Shown: positions 1 through 8,730, numbered from the stretch's first letter. The stretch is 64,000 nucleotides of DNA from Treponema sp. (GCA_009777995.1 WRKT01000006.1:62001-126000); one strand, 5' to 3'. Translations and numbers: made by a program. The notes: generated from the sequence alone by a model not told the origin.

Positions 1-1282
1 CCACGCAGGAGAGACTAGTGTCGATAAGATCCTTTTGTCTTACGGTGCCGGGTCCTGCGTCTTCCGGGTGTTCACCCCGGTGATTTTCCCCGGCGGCGGG
101 CGGCTCTGAGAGAAGTTCAGTTGTCTTCTGTAACAGCTCAACCGTCCCCTCCCCGGTCTTCGCGCTTATTGCGAGAAATTTCCCCGGCAGATCGGGGGGC
201 ATGTCCTTAGGTTCTGCAAGGTCTGTCTTATTCCAGATGATAATAAGCGGTTTCGGCTTTTCTTTTCCTTGGTATTGCGAAATAAATTTCATATCATCAT
301 TTGTAATGCCTTTAATCCCATCTATTAAGTAGAGGATGATATCCGCCCTTTCCAGAAGGTTGATGGTCCTCTTAACACCTATTTGCTCGGCCTTGTTCTC
401 GTGTCCTTCTCTAAGCCCTGCAGTGTCTGCAAGCCTTAGGGGAATTCCTGAAACAGAAATTCGGGACTCTATCCAGTCCCTTGTTGTTCCGGGGCTTTCT
501 GTAACAATCGAACGTTCTTCTTTAAGGAGATAATTAAAAAGACTGGACTTCCCCGCATTTGGTCTTCCTGCAAGGACTGCGAGGGCGCCATCAACAAAAA
601 CGCGCTCCCTATGCCAATGCCTTGCAAGGGCCTTAAGTCTTGCAAGGGCCTGCTCCGCTAAGGCTCTCTCGGGGAGCCTTCCTGCCGCCTCATCTTCAGT
701 TGACGTAGAAAACTCATCCTCAGAATAATCCAGGTAAATCTCTGTCCCTGCAAGGACATCCACAAGCAGGGCCTTGATGGCCTTGACTTCCTTTTCCAAA
801 GCGCCTATAAGACGGCGAACGGCTAGTTCCCTTGCCTTGCCTGTCTTCGCAGAAACCAGCTCCATTACGGATTCGGCCCTTGTTAAATCGAGCTTACCGT
901 TCATGAATGCCCTAAAGGTAAACTCACCCGGGAGTGCCTCCCTGAAGCCTGCCTGTCTTAGTGCCAACATTACATTCATTATAACGGCAATGCCTCCGTG
1001 GCAGGAAATGTCGGCTGAGTCCTCACCCGTATAACTTTTGGGGCCCCGAAAAACCGAAACAAGAACATCATCAATTTTGCTCTTATCTACGGGGTTAATT
1101 ATCCATCCGTGAATGATTGAATTGCCCTTTGCCGAGATTAGTTTTTTTGGTTGTGAAAATGCTTTGGCTAAAAGTTCGATTGTGCCCGGCCCTGTTGTTC
1201 TTATCAGGGCAAGCGCGCTTTCTCCAAAGGGGGTTGCTAAGGCGGCAATGGGGTCTGAGTCTCCGTATAAGGGTTTCTTCAT
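1..1282 (-). CDS. mnmE: tRNA modification GTPase MnmE (partial, C-terminus off window)
   Basis: With MnmG, MnmE installs the carboxymethylaminomethyl (or related) group on C5 of wobble uridine 34 of certain tRNAs, in the cytoplasm. The frame reads from an ATG at 1282 to the left edge without a stop, giving 427 codons of an expected 450-480. The N-terminal formyl-THF-binding region begins with a typical DPIAALATPFGESALALIR stretch. The embedded G domain shows G1 GRPNAGKS near residue 236, the DTAG motif, and G4 NKTD near residue 350. The missing end should carry the catalytic CxGK motif, which cannot be checked here. The start overlaps the upstream PAP2 gene stop as TAATG, so the two are probably translationally coupled. 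Identification is firm; only completeness is unknown. Confidence 0.96.
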   Translation of the reverse strand, partial: MKKPLYGDSDPIAALATPFGESALALIRTTGPGTIELLAKAFSQPKKLISAKGNSIIHGWIINPVDKSKIDDVLVSVFRGPKSYTGEDSADISCHGGIAVIMNVMLALRQAGFREALPGEFTFRAFMNGKLDLTRAESVMELVSAKTGKARELAVRRLIGALEKEVKAIKALLVDVLAGTEIYLDYSEDEFSTSTEDEAAGRLPERALAEQALARLKALARHWHRERVFVDGALAVLAGRPNAGKSSLFNYLLKEERSIVTESPGTTRDWIESRISVSGIPLRLADTAGLREGHENKAEQIGVKRTINLLERADIILYLIDGIKGITNDDMKFISQYQGKEKPKPLIIIWNKTDLAEPKDMPPDLPGKFLAISAKTGEGTVELLQKTTELLSEPPAAGENHRGEHPEDAGPGTVRQKDLIDTSLSCV

Positions 1283-2283
1283 TATGCAAGGCCCATTTGC
1301 TGAAAGATTCTCGGTGCTCCTGCCGAAGCCCAAAGCCCAAGGAGGCCGTATCGAATAAACTGCCCCGCCTCGAAAAAGGGAGAGGCGATGCTCCAATAGT
1401 ATAAATCTCTGAAAAGGCTCCCTTCAACGGGAAGCATCAACCCTGTTGCATAATAGATGATACCAAGGCCTAAAAAGCCTATGAGGCAGCGCATCAGCAT
1501 AATCGGCAAGCCCGGCTTCTTCCCCTTTATTTCTTCAGATGCGGTGAAAGGAAAGCGGCTTTTCATTGTCGTATACCCGATGCAAAAGCCAAGGAAAAGC
1601 GCAGGCAGGCTTCTGTCCTCCGGGAAAAGGCCATTCATTGCAAGTGCAATTGCAGCGATGCTGATATTATGGACACGGAGGCCTGCAGAAGAAAAATGCT
1701 TTGAGAATTTTGGGCCTGCAAGGAGACAGACTGCCAGTATTGCCGCTCCTATGCCCCAGCCTGCCAAAATGTCTGTCGGGAAATAAAGGCCAAGGTATAG
1801 ACTGCTGAAACTGATTATCACTGTCAGAAAAAATGCAAAAGCCCAGATTAGGTTTTTTAAAAGGGCATTTTTCAAGAGCATCGAAAGCCAGGCTGCCACA
1901 GGCATCCAAAAGCAGAGGACTATCTTGGCCTGCCCTGCAGGAAAGCCGAAACTCATCTCCTCTGCCAATCCCAAAGCCGGGTCAAGAAAGAAGGGCCTCG
2001 GCTGCTTGAAGATGGTTTTCATGAAAATGTTCAGCCAGATGGAAATGATAACTAGAACTCCAAGACGAAGCCCCTTCCTTTCGTCAATCCACCAGAAAAA
2101 AAGAAGAATAAGCGGGAAGTAGACTCTTACCGTTCCCAGCTCATTTATGAATGTCATGACTGAGGTAAGACCGGGGCTCTCGATGGTCTGAATCGCCCTG
2201 ATTATTTCCAAACCCCAAGCATAAATACCGGGAACAGTGTCTGTATTTTCGGCAGGCAGCAGCCAGATTTGCCTTGCGCTCAT
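1282..2283 (-). CDS. PAP2-fold membrane protein with degenerate catalytic motifs
   Basis: This is a 333-residue polytopic membrane protein with the layout of PAP2-superfamily lipid phosphatases. The first phosphatase motif, KxxxxxxRP, is intact (K89 to RP 96-97). The PSGH motif reads PAGQ at 115-118, so the catalytic histidine is Gln. The third motif, normally SRx5Hx3D, reads with Ser161 in place of Arg and Tyr167 in place of the nucleophilic His, keeping only S160 and D171. Known chemistry of the family needs both histidines, so I infer it is not an active phosphatase and may be a lipid-binding or transport relative. A second half with several more membrane segments follows (about residues 185-333). 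Its stop overlaps the mnmE start. It is divergent from the AraC gene. Confidence 0.8.
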   Translation of the reverse strand: MSARQIWLLPAENTDTVPGIYAWGLEIIRAIQTIESPGLTSVMTFINELGTVRVYFPLILLFFWWIDERKGLRLGVLVIISIWLNIFMKTIFKQPRPFFLDPALGLAEEMSFGFPAGQAKIVLCFWMPVAAWLSMLLKNALLKNLIWAFAFFLTVIISFSSLYLGLYFPTDILAGWGIGAAILAVCLLAGPKFSKHFSSAGLRVHNISIAAIALAMNGLFPEDRSLPALFLGFCIGYTTMKSRFPFTASEEIKGKKPGLPIMLMRCLIGFLGLGIIYYATGLMLPVEGSLFRDLYYWSIASPFFEAGQFIRYGLLGLWASAGAPRIFQQMGLA

Positions 2284-2418
2284 GGGTTAAGACTAGCGAG
2301 TGAGGGGTCACTGGTCAAGGACTTCGTCCTTGGCTCTGCGGGTCAAGGGCGACAAAATAGCAATCCCGGAATAGAAAATCTCAAGCTCATTGTATATACT
2401 TACAGCGAGGATAGCTCT

Positions 2419-3309
2419 TTGGACTATATTGAAATCTTGCAAGAGATGTTACAGTATATTGATGAAAACCTAAAAGATGAGCTTAGCGTTAAAATATTAG
2501 CTACGCGAGCAGGGTTTTCCCCTTATCATTTTTGCCGGGTTTTTCAATGGGGGGTTGGCTATTCTATAATGGAATATGTAAGGAAAAGACGTCTTGCTTT
2601 TGCCGCCTCTGAAATTAGTTCAGGAAAGTTGATTGTTGATATAGCATTTAAGTACGGATATGAAACCCATACGGGATTCACAAAGGCATTCCGCAGCCAT
2701 TTTGGCTGCACTCCCGGAGCCTATCGAAAACACAGTTTTTATGATATTCCGAAGTTGCCTGTTCTAAAACATACAAAGCAATATGTTGATGGAGGTATTA
2801 TTATGGAACCTAAAATTATGAAAATGCCTGCTGTTAAAATAGCAGGGTTTCTTATTAATACAAATACCGGGAATGGTGAAAACCTAAGAAAAATCCCTGA
2901 ATTCTGGGATGAATGTATTGATTCAGGACGATTGGATAATTTACAAAAAGAACCCTTTGCTAGAGTTCAAAACATATATGGGGTTTGCTTTCCTGAAAAT
3001 CCTGAGAATGGTGAATTTAGATATGTAATCGGAGTTGAAGTAAAAGACGGACAGGAAATTCCCGGTGAGTACCATGTTTGCACTATACCTGAGGCATTGT
3101 ATGCAGCTTTCAGTTCGCCGCCAAGTGATGACGCAACCGTATCATCTTCTGTTCAAGGAACCTGGAAATATATTTTTTCTGAATGGTTTCCCGGCTCAGG
3201 TTATGAATTTATGGAAGGCGGAATCGATTTTGAATTTTACGGTGATCGATTTCAGGGTGAAACCGGAAAAGTTGCGGAAATATATGTCCCTGTCGTAAAG
3301 AAAAATTAA
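2419..3309 (+). CDS. AraC-family regulator with GyrI-like effector domain
   Basis: The predicted product is a 296-residue cytoplasmic transcription factor. Residues 1-105 form an AraC-type double helix-turn-helix (IDENLKDELSVKILA, then AGFSPYHFCRVF, and GYETHTGFTKAFRSHFG in the second HTH). From about residue 125 a GyrI/SOUL-like small-molecule-binding domain begins at MEPKIMKMPAVKIAGF and runs to the end. The open frame extends upstream to 2269, but that part overlaps the divergent PAP2 start and has low-complexity composition. The TTG at 2419, preceded by AGCGAGG, gives an N-terminus like other members (MDYIE...), so I chose it. Members usually regulate multidrug efflux or stress genes; the ligand here is unknown. 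The gene is AT-rich compared with mnmE and may control itself and the two genes downstream. Confidence 0.85.
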   Translation: MDYIEILQEMLQYIDENLKDELSVKILATRAGFSPYHFCRVFQWGVGYSIMEYVRKRRLAFAASEISSGKLIVDIAFKYGYETHTGFTKAFRSHFGCTPGAYRKHSFYDIPKLPVLKHTKQYVDGGIIMEPKIMKMPAVKIAGFLINTNTGNGENLRKIPEFWDECIDSGRLDNLQKEPFARVQNIYGVCFPENPENGEFRYVIGVEVKDGQEIPGEYHVCTIPEALYAAFSSPPSDDATVSSSVQGTWKYIFSEWFPGSGYEFMEGGIDFEFYGDRFQGETGKVAEIYVPVVKKN

Positions 3310-3336
3310 TGAATGTAATTTGGAGGTAAAATTTTA

Positions 3337-3801
3337 ATGGTTATTATTGATTTAAAGGAAAGAGAAGATATATCCGGAAATGTTAAACTTAATCGTACTT
3401 ATTTACAGTTTGGAGAATTATTAAGACTGCTAAGATTAAGAGAATTGCCTTCAAATATCATTGAGACGCTTAATCAGGATATTGAAGAAGTCAATTCAAC
3501 ATCACTTATAGACAAACATTTAAGGAAGTTGATTAGAAAGAAGCAGCTAAAAATCTTGAATTTACTTGAAAAGGAGCTAAAATTAGTACACAAAACCCAC
3601 TATAAAAATCTCTGGTCAGGCATTGGCATTGCCGCTTTTGGAATACCTATAGGGTTTGCCTTATCTTTCATTTTTAGGGGTAATACAGCTTTGTATGGAG
3701 CAGGCATACCAATCGGTATGGTTATTGGCATGGTTGTGGGAACAAATATGGATAAGAAAGCTCTTGAAGAAGGAAGACAATTGGATATTGAATTTAAATG
3801 A
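3337..3801 (+). CDS. Small membrane protein with glycine-zipper hairpin (unknown function)
   Basis: I do not recognise a family. The 154-residue product has a charged, helical N-terminal part (residues 1-88, rich in Leu, Arg and Lys) followed by two hydrophobic segments (about 89-111 and 117-137). Both carry GxxxG-like spacing (GIGIAAFGIPIG; GAGIPIGMVIGMVVG), the pattern of tightly packed membrane helix pairs. A good ribosome-binding site (GGAGGT, 3321-3326) precedes the ATG. The 3' end overlaps the methyltransferase start as ATGA, so the two are translationally coupled. Base composition is clearly AT-rich, like its two neighbours. A toxin-like or membrane-anchor role is possible but unsupported. 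Confidence 0.7.
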   Translation: MVIIDLKEREDISGNVKLNRTYLQFGELLRLLRLRELPSNIIETLNQDIEEVNSTSLIDKHLRKLIRKKQLKILNLLEKELKLVHKTHYKNLWSGIGIAAFGIPIGFALSFIFRGNTALYGAGIPIGMVIGMVVGTNMDKKALEEGRQLDIEFK

Positions 3802-4526
3802 TTGATTATACAAAAGCTTCAAAGACATACGATAATACAAGGAACTCAAGTGATCTGATCATAGACATTATGAGCAATAGGGGAGTTTTTGGAGAGAATA
3901 AGAATATACTGGATTTTGGATGCGGTACAGGTAATTATCTTCAAAGAATTTCTTTCAAGTTTCCATGTAATTGTTATGGGGCTGAGCCGTCTATAGGAAT
4001 GCGGGAAAAGGCAATAGAAAAGAATCCCGGTCTAACTATCGCAGACGGGAATCATGAAAATTTACCCTTTGAAGATAACTTTTTTGATTTTGTTTTCATG
4101 ACCGATGTAATTCATCATGTGCCTGATCTTAATAGCCTATTTAAAAATTTATATTTAAAGCTAACTCAAACCGGCTTGGTATGTATAGTGACAGAAGGAT
4201 GGAAGCAAATTGAAAGCAGGTGGTATAATAACTATTTTCCCTCTTTATCAAAAAATGAAAAAAACAGGTACCCTGACATCGATAAGATAGTTACTCATTC
4301 TATAGATAATGGTTTTTCATTTGACACATTAGAGATTAAGAAAAACCCGGAAGAAAATGAAATAACAAGCCAATTTATTAAGCTTGTTGAAGAAAAAGGC
4401 TATTCAATGTTCCGCATTTTGGATGAAGACGAATATACAGAAGGACTAAGCAATTTAAAGAGGGACTTAGGAAAAATTATTACAACCAAAGACGCAGGCG
4501 AAACTCTAATTTGGTTAAGGAAATAG
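3798..4526 (+). CDS. Class I SAM-dependent methyltransferase
   Basis: This 242-residue soluble protein has the Rossmann-type class I methyltransferase fold. Motif I is ILDFGCGTGNY at about residues 37-47, followed by an acidic strand-2 position (YGAEPS), LPFEDNFFDFVFMTDVIHHV around strand 4, and a C-terminal region without recognised substrate motifs. The motif I-to-HHV pattern is typical of Methyltransf_11/UbiE-like enzymes acting on small molecules. The substrate cannot be inferred. Translation is coupled to the upstream membrane-protein gene (ATGA overlap), and the gene ends 10 bp before the convergent MBL gene. AT-rich composition suggests joint acquisition with the AraC gene. Confidence 0.85.
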   Translation: MIDYTKASKTYDNTRNSSDLIIDIMSNRGVFGENKNILDFGCGTGNYLQRISFKFPCNCYGAEPSIGMREKAIEKNPGLTIADGNHENLPFEDNFFDFVFMTDVIHHVPDLNSLFKNLYLKLTQTGLVCIVTEGWKQIESRWYNNYFPSLSKNEKNRYPDIDKIVTHSIDNGFSFDTLEIKKNPEENEITSQFIKLVEEKGYSMFRILDEDEYTEGLSNLKRDLGKIITTKDAGETLIWLRK

Positions 4527-4535
4527 GGAGCCTCG

Positions 4536-5327
4536 CTAATCCGAGATCACCATAAACTCACCAGCCACCAGGCGTATAACCTCCGTCTCGGGGTACTTAC
4601 TCCGCATGGCTGATTCAAAGGTTCTTGAGTTCACTGTCGAAGAAATAGGCGGGAAGGAATTATCAAAATGATCGAGAAGGATTTTTTTTGGCACGAGGCG
4701 GTCGATGAAGGGCAGGGCATAGGTGTTTATGTCAGTGCGGCCCTGAAAGGGCAGAATAAGGAGGTCAGCGCCCTTTGGATAATCGGTATTATCGTCCAGA
4801 TTAAGGCTGCCCAGAAGTAATATGCGCTTTCCTTGAGACTGTATATCAAAAGCAATAGTTTCTCCAAACTCTCCATACTGTTTATTTTCTTTCAAAATGT
4901 GTTGCAACCTCTTGAAATTGGCCGGGATGCATAATCTCAGGAATGCCCTAATAAACATTGCCTTATCGAATACTATATGTGCACCTTTTAGCACCTTTAT
5001 TTGAAAAGAGCCAATGTTTAAGATAGTGCCGGGGGAGATTTCCGATAAATGTTCCTCCGGTATGCCCTTCGAAATGAAGTTTTCTCTTACCTTTCCTGTG
5101 CAATAAACAAGGTTTTTCTTTCGGCTTTGGTTCAGAATAGCAGGGATATTCCCTGCATGGTCCAAATGGCCATGGGTTATCAATATATGCTCAATCTCGG
5201 CAAATTCTTTTATCGATGGTTGAAAAATTTTCTTGTTCAATGGAATAAATGGATCGATTAAGATTTGTGTTCCATCACATTCAAGCAGTATCGAAGCTGT
5301 CCCAAACCATTTAATTTTGATAGACAA
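4536..5327 (-). CDS. MBL-fold metallo-hydrolase (UlaG/L-ascorbate-lactonase-like)
   Basis: The protein belongs to the beta-lactamase-fold metal-dependent hydrolases. The metal-binding HxHxDH motif is seen in ITHGHLDHAGN, about 45 residues from the start, and a further conserved pattern follows (ILLLGSLNLD, then LLDHFDNSFPP near the end). The first strand, KIKWFGTASILLE, matches the usual beginning of this family. Two ATGs lie further upstream (5342, 5339), but a convincing promoter (-10 at 5344-5349) would start the mRNA around 5337, so I favour the TTG at 5327 (263 residues) behind a GGGG ribosome-binding site. Starting at 5342 would add five residues. Substrate unknown. It lies just downstream of the bacteriohemerythrin gene on the same strand. 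Confidence 0.82.
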   Translation of the reverse strand: MSIKIKWFGTASILLECDGTQILIDPFIPLNKKIFQPSIKEFAEIEHILITHGHLDHAGNIPAILNQSRKKNLVYCTGKVRENFISKGIPEEHLSEISPGTILNIGSFQIKVLKGAHIVFDKAMFIRAFLRLCIPANFKRLQHILKENKQYGEFGETIAFDIQSQGKRILLLGSLNLDDNTDYPKGADLLILPFQGRTDINTYALPFIDRLVPKKILLDHFDNSFPPISSTVNSRTFESAMRSKYPETEVIRLVAGEFMVISD

Positions 5328-5343
5328 ACACAACCCCATCATA

Positions 5344-5372
5344 AATATAGCGCAAATTTAGATGCTTGTAAA
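5344..5372 (-). promoter_or_regulatory. Sigma70-type promoter for the MBL-hydrolase gene
   Basis: On the minus strand TTTACA (5367-5372) is followed by a 17-nt spacer and TATATT (5344-5349). Five of six bases match the consensus in each hexamer. The expected start near 5337 decides the start codon of the MBL gene. The -35 lies inside the end of the hemerythrin gene. Confidence 0.6.
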
Positions 5373-5789
5373 GCATTTACTCTCTAAAACCGGTTTTGTT
5401 TTGATATGTGCAGCAAAGCGGAAATCTTCGAGTTTTATGTGATTTACCAACCAGTCTTTAATTACATGAACTATATTGTCGATCAATTCTGCGCTTGGAC
5501 CTTCTTTTACAAGCCTCCGTGTCTGCCCCCTTACTATGGTCTTAAACTCTTCATGGTGGCGCTTATGGGCAGAGTACTCAAGGTAATTATGACTAAGCAT
5601 AAGGTCCTCTTCGGCAGCAAAATGGTTAACTGAATAAATAACCAAAAATTCCAAGGTTCTTGCTATCTCTTCTCTTGCTCTCCCCTTATTAAAAGCGTAA
5701 AGTACCCTGTTAACGACCGTGAACCAGAGTCTGTGCTGGTTATCGACTACATTATCGCCTGTTTCGAGGCTCTCATCCCATTCGTACAT
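5358..5789 (-). CDS. Bacteriohemerythrin
   Basis: This is a 143-residue non-haem di-iron O2-binding protein of the hemerythrin family. All expected iron ligands are present in order: H19 (DNQH), H56 and E60 (NHFAAEE), H75 and H79 (HKRHHEEF), H117 and D122 (NHIKLED). The family binds O2 or senses and delivers it; in microaerophilic or anaerobic bacteria it is commonly linked to oxygen storage or protection. A perfect AGGAGG sits 6 nt before the ATG. The gene is not fused to a chemotaxis or signalling domain, so it is a stand-alone cytoplasmic protein. The C-terminal tail after residue 130 is family-variable. It is divergent from rmuC. Confidence 0.94.
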   Translation of the reverse strand: MYEWDESLETGDNVVDNQHRLWFTVVNRVLYAFNKGRAREEIARTLEFLVIYSVNHFAAEEDLMLSHNYLEYSAHKRHHEEFKTIVRGQTRRLVKEGPSAELIDNIVHVIKDWLVNHIKLEDFRFAAHIKTKPVLESKCFTSI

Positions 5790-5872
5790 AACGACCTCCT
5801 ATATATAATTTATTGAAATTATGGCAATATGGGTTTATCCGGATAATCTAATTTAGAAATGGCGGAGTTTTT

Positions 5873-6970
5873 ATGGAAATTATTATTATATTTGTCTTAA
5901 TAGTTTTGGTTTTACTGCTCGTAGCGGTGCTTTTTAAGCTTCGTTCAGGCAGGGCACCGGACATATCTCCTCAGATGCTTGACTTGAAGAATGAGCTGAC
6001 CGATCTAAAGACCAGACAATTAGAAAGCCAGGCCGCCTCCCTTGGTCAGCAGCAGAAGCTCCTTGTGGATACCCAGGCTCAATTAAGCAGTCAGCTCTCT
6101 CAAATGATGTCAAGGATGGACCAGAATTTGAATCTGACCCAGGGTAATATCACTAAACAATTGGATAATTCAAACCGGATTTTTTCTGATATACATACAA
6201 AGCTAGGCACACTTGAGACCACTGCGAAAAATATTCAGGATATTGGGAGTAATATTGCAAGTTTACAGAATATTTTACAGGCGCCAAAGCTTAGGGGGAA
6301 TCTGGGGGAGTATCTTCTTGAGGAACTCTTAAAGCAGATATTTCCTGCTAAGAATTATCAGATGAAGTACAGTTTTAAGAATGGTACCCAAGTGGATGCT
6401 ATTATTACTCTGGGAGAAGGGATTGTCCCTGTTGATTCCAAGTTTCCCCTTGAAAGCTTTCAGAGGTTTATCAATGCAGAAAGCGATGAAGAGAAGAGGC
6501 AGCATAGACGGGAGTTTATTTCGAGTGTGAAAAAACGAATTGATGAAGTTGCAGATAAGTATATAAACCCTGCTGAAAAAACTTTTGACTTTGCTATGAT
6601 GTATATTCCGGCTGAGAATGTTTTTTACGAGACAATTATTAATGATACCTTTACAAATAAGGACTATGAGCTTTTAAATTACGCAATGTTAAAACATGTA
6701 ATACCTGTTTCGCCTAACAGCTTCTATGCCTACCTTATGGCAATAGCCTTTGGTCTAAAGGGTTTTAGGATTGAGCAGGAGGCAAAGACCATACGCGGGG
6801 AACTCTCTCAGATCCAGGAGAAGTTCGGGAAGTTCTTTACTGATTTTTCTATTGTTGGGAAACATCTTTCCAATGCATTGGGAAAGTATAATGACTCAGA
6901 AAAAAGTGCAGAAAGGTTAAATGAGCAGGTAAGCAGGATTACAGGGCAAAATAGGGAGTTGATAGAATAA
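5873..6970 (+). CDS. rmuC: DNA recombination protein RmuC
   Basis: This 365-residue RmuC-family protein is thought to be a nuclease-like factor that limits recombination at inverted repeats. It starts with one membrane helix (residues 2-21, nearly all Ile, Leu and Val), then a Gln-rich coiled coil to about residue 135. The conserved RmuC core follows, beginning at LRGNLGEYLLEELLKQIFP and including the QVDAIITLGEGIVPVDSKFPLE stretch with the acidic and Lys residues shared with PD-(D/E)XK nucleases. The core continues through VIPVSPNSFYAYLMAIAFG. Length is normal for short members. It converges on era, with six bases between the stops. Confidence 0.93.
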   Translation: MEIIIIFVLIVLVLLLVAVLFKLRSGRAPDISPQMLDLKNELTDLKTRQLESQAASLGQQQKLLVDTQAQLSSQLSQMMSRMDQNLNLTQGNITKQLDNSNRIFSDIHTKLGTLETTAKNIQDIGSNIASLQNILQAPKLRGNLGEYLLEELLKQIFPAKNYQMKYSFKNGTQVDAIITLGEGIVPVDSKFPLESFQRFINAESDEEKRQHRREFISSVKKRIDEVADKYINPAEKTFDFAMMYIPAENVFYETIINDTFTNKDYELLNYAMLKHVIPVSPNSFYAYLMAIAFGLKGFRIEQEAKTIRGELSQIQEKFGKFFTDFSIVGKHLSNALGKYNDSEKSAERLNEQVSRITGQNRELIE

Positions 6971-6976
6971 ATATAA

Positions 6977-7840
6977 TCATTTCCCCGTTTTGGTTTTTAC
7001 CCTTAGATCCAGCTCGACTCTCCAGTCGAAGATTGTGTTCAGCTCCTTTCTCGCTGCCTGACCTATGGCCTTTATCATTTCTCCGCCCCTGCCTACCACG
7101 ATGCCCTTCTGTGATTCTCTTTCTACAAGGATAAAGGCTCTGACCCAAAGGCGCTGCCTGCCCGTAGCGGAATCGGTGCGAAGTTCAAGGTCTGCACATT
7201 CAACACTTATTGAATGCGGCAGCTCTTCCTTTAGACGAACTATCGCCTTCTCTCTTATAATTTCAGAAATCCTGAATGGCATTTCCTGATCCGTATAATA
7301 CTCTTCAGGGTAGAAAGGTTCACCGGGATCAGCCATTTCGAAAAGGCAGGAAAGGAGCGGCTCGATTCCTTCATTTTTTAGACAGGAGATTTCAAAACAA
7401 CGAGATGTATTTATATCCGGCAGGTATTGCTCAAGGAAACTCATCGACCTTTTCGTATCTGCTCCAATTGCATCTATTTTATTTATTGCGATAATGGTTC
7501 TGTCTTGAAACTCATGAAGTCTTCTTGCAACTTCCTCTTCTTCAAGCCCCGGTGCTCGACTTGCATCTATAACATAAAGTACAAGTTCGGAATCTATAAG
7601 AGCTTTATCGGCTACATCCATTAGTTTTTTGTTAGGCTTTTTGTTTGAAGTATGCCGGCCCGGAGTGTCAACAAAGACTAGCTGTCCTGCAGGCCTGGTG
7701 AGTATGCCCCTTATAGCGTTTCTTGTTGTTTGGGGTACGGGACTTACAATTGCAACCTTTGCTCCACAGATTAGGTTAACCAGAGTGGACTTCCCGACAG
7801 ATGGCCTGCCTGCAAGGGCTACAAAAGCAGCTTTTTGCAC
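6977..7840 (-). CDS. era: GTPase Era
   Basis: Era is a GTPase that binds the 3' end of 16S rRNA and helps mature the 30S subunit. The 287-residue protein has G1 GRPSVGKS (residues 11-18), DTPGRH (G3), NKID (G4, near residue 120), and a C-terminal KH domain with the RNA-binding loop VVGRGGEMIKAIG near residue 260. The start codon is GTG and overlaps the stop of the upstream patatin gene as TAGTG, indicating translational coupling. It is last in the same-strand run that includes the CoA-activase and patatin genes. Length is close to the family norm of about 300. Confidence 0.97.
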   Translation of the reverse strand: MQKAAFVALAGRPSVGKSTLVNLICGAKVAIVSPVPQTTRNAIRGILTRPAGQLVFVDTPGRHTSNKKPNKKLMDVADKALIDSELVLYVIDASRAPGLEEEEVARRLHEFQDRTIIAINKIDAIGADTKRSMSFLEQYLPDINTSRCFEISCLKNEGIEPLLSCLFEMADPGEPFYPEEYYTDQEMPFRISEIIREKAIVRLKEELPHSISVECADLELRTDSATGRQRLWVRAFILVERESQKGIVVGRGGEMIKAIGQAARKELNTIFDWRVELDLRVKTKTGK

Positions 7841-8730
7841 TATTTATTATCTCCCTTACTTTTTTTATTCAAGATGGATTTTACAGGATGAAAAAACTTT
7901 TCAAGTTCTTCCAGATTGTTTTTCACCGCTTTTTCTCCCAGGTTTAGAAATTCTTTCTTTTTATGGAAGGAAAATGGTGTTGCATCATTACTGATATTTA
8001 TTGTGAGTTCCGCTTTCTGCTCCTGCTCTGCCTGCATAGAACGCAGTGCACATTCAATGCTGCGATAAATTATCTGCGGCCCGCTTCGCAGTTCCCTTGG
8101 CATGTCGCGGCTGAATCGATTAACGTTAACCGCAAGTACATGCTTAAAGCCTTCTTTCCTTGCTATTGCTACAGGTATATTATCTACAATCCCTCCATCA
8201 ACAAGATACATATTATTATGAATTACAGGCTCAAAAAAAAGAGGGAAGGACATTGATGCCCTTATTGCTATTGCAACCTGCCCTTCTTTAAAAATTATCT
8301 CATCTCCGCTAAGGAGGTCTACCGCATTACAACGGAAGGGAATTTTGGTTTGGTTAAAATTCTTTCTACGGGTAAGCTTTTCGATAAGCTCCAGCGCCTT
8401 CTGCCCCTTATCCATTCCCGGCTTTGTTGCAAAGCTTGCAAGCACCTGCCCTGTCTGAATGATGTGTCCGACAGGTCCGTCAAGCTTAAAAACAAAGCTG
8501 TCCATATAATCGCCTATCTGAAACTCTTCCATAATAAAGCGTGCCATTTCTGTAGGAGACATTCCGCAGGCATAGATGCCTCCGACTATTGCACCCATGG
8601 AAGTCCCTGCAATCAGAGAGGGCTTTGGAAAACCAAGTGCATCAAGGCCCTTAAGGAAGCCGATATGTGCAATTCCCCTTGCTCCTCCGCCCGAAAGTAC
8701 AAGTGCCCATTTAAGCTTGCTTTTTGACAT
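7840..8730 (-). CDS. Patatin-like phospholipase (RssA/NTE type)
   Basis: This is a 296-residue serine acyl hydrolase with a Ser-Asp dyad. The oxyanion-hole motif SGGGARG is at 13-19, the nucleophile motif GTSMG at 42-46 (Ser44), and the DGG with catalytic Asp lies in YLVDGGIVDNIP. No signal peptide is visible, so it should be cytoplasmic and act on phospholipids or lysophospholipids. The start overlaps the stop of the giant activase gene (TAATG) and the stop overlaps the era start, so three genes are read as a coupled chain. The last about 40 residues are Lys-rich. Confidence 0.92.
   Translation of the reverse strand: MSKSKLKWALVLSGGGARGIAHIGFLKGLDALGFPKPSLIAGTSMGAIVGGIYACGMSPTEMARFIMEEFQIGDYMDSFVFKLDGPVGHIIQTGQVLASFATKPGMDKGQKALELIEKLTRRKNFNQTKIPFRCNAVDLLSGDEIIFKEGQVAIAIRASMSFPLFFEPVIHNNMYLVDGGIVDNIPVAIARKEGFKHVLAVNVNRFSRDMPRELRSGPQIIYRSIECALRSMQAEQEQKAELTINISNDATPFSFHKKKEFLNLGEKAVKNNLEELEKFFHPVKSILNKKSKGDNK

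Noticed and set aside
1095-1427. A 110-codon minus-strand frame across the mnmE/PAP2 junction
   Set aside because: Runs through both genes in another frame; the coupled TAATG junction explains the region better.
2269-2418. N-terminal extension of the AraC-like gene
   Set aside because: The open frame continues, but it overlaps the divergent PAP2 start, looks unlike any AraC N-terminus, and a TTG with a ribosome-binding site gives the family start.
5790-5872. A promoter for bacteriohemerythrin close to its start (TTGCCA and TATATA)
   Set aside because: The -10 lies directly against AGGAGG, so the transcript would start inside the ribosome-binding site.
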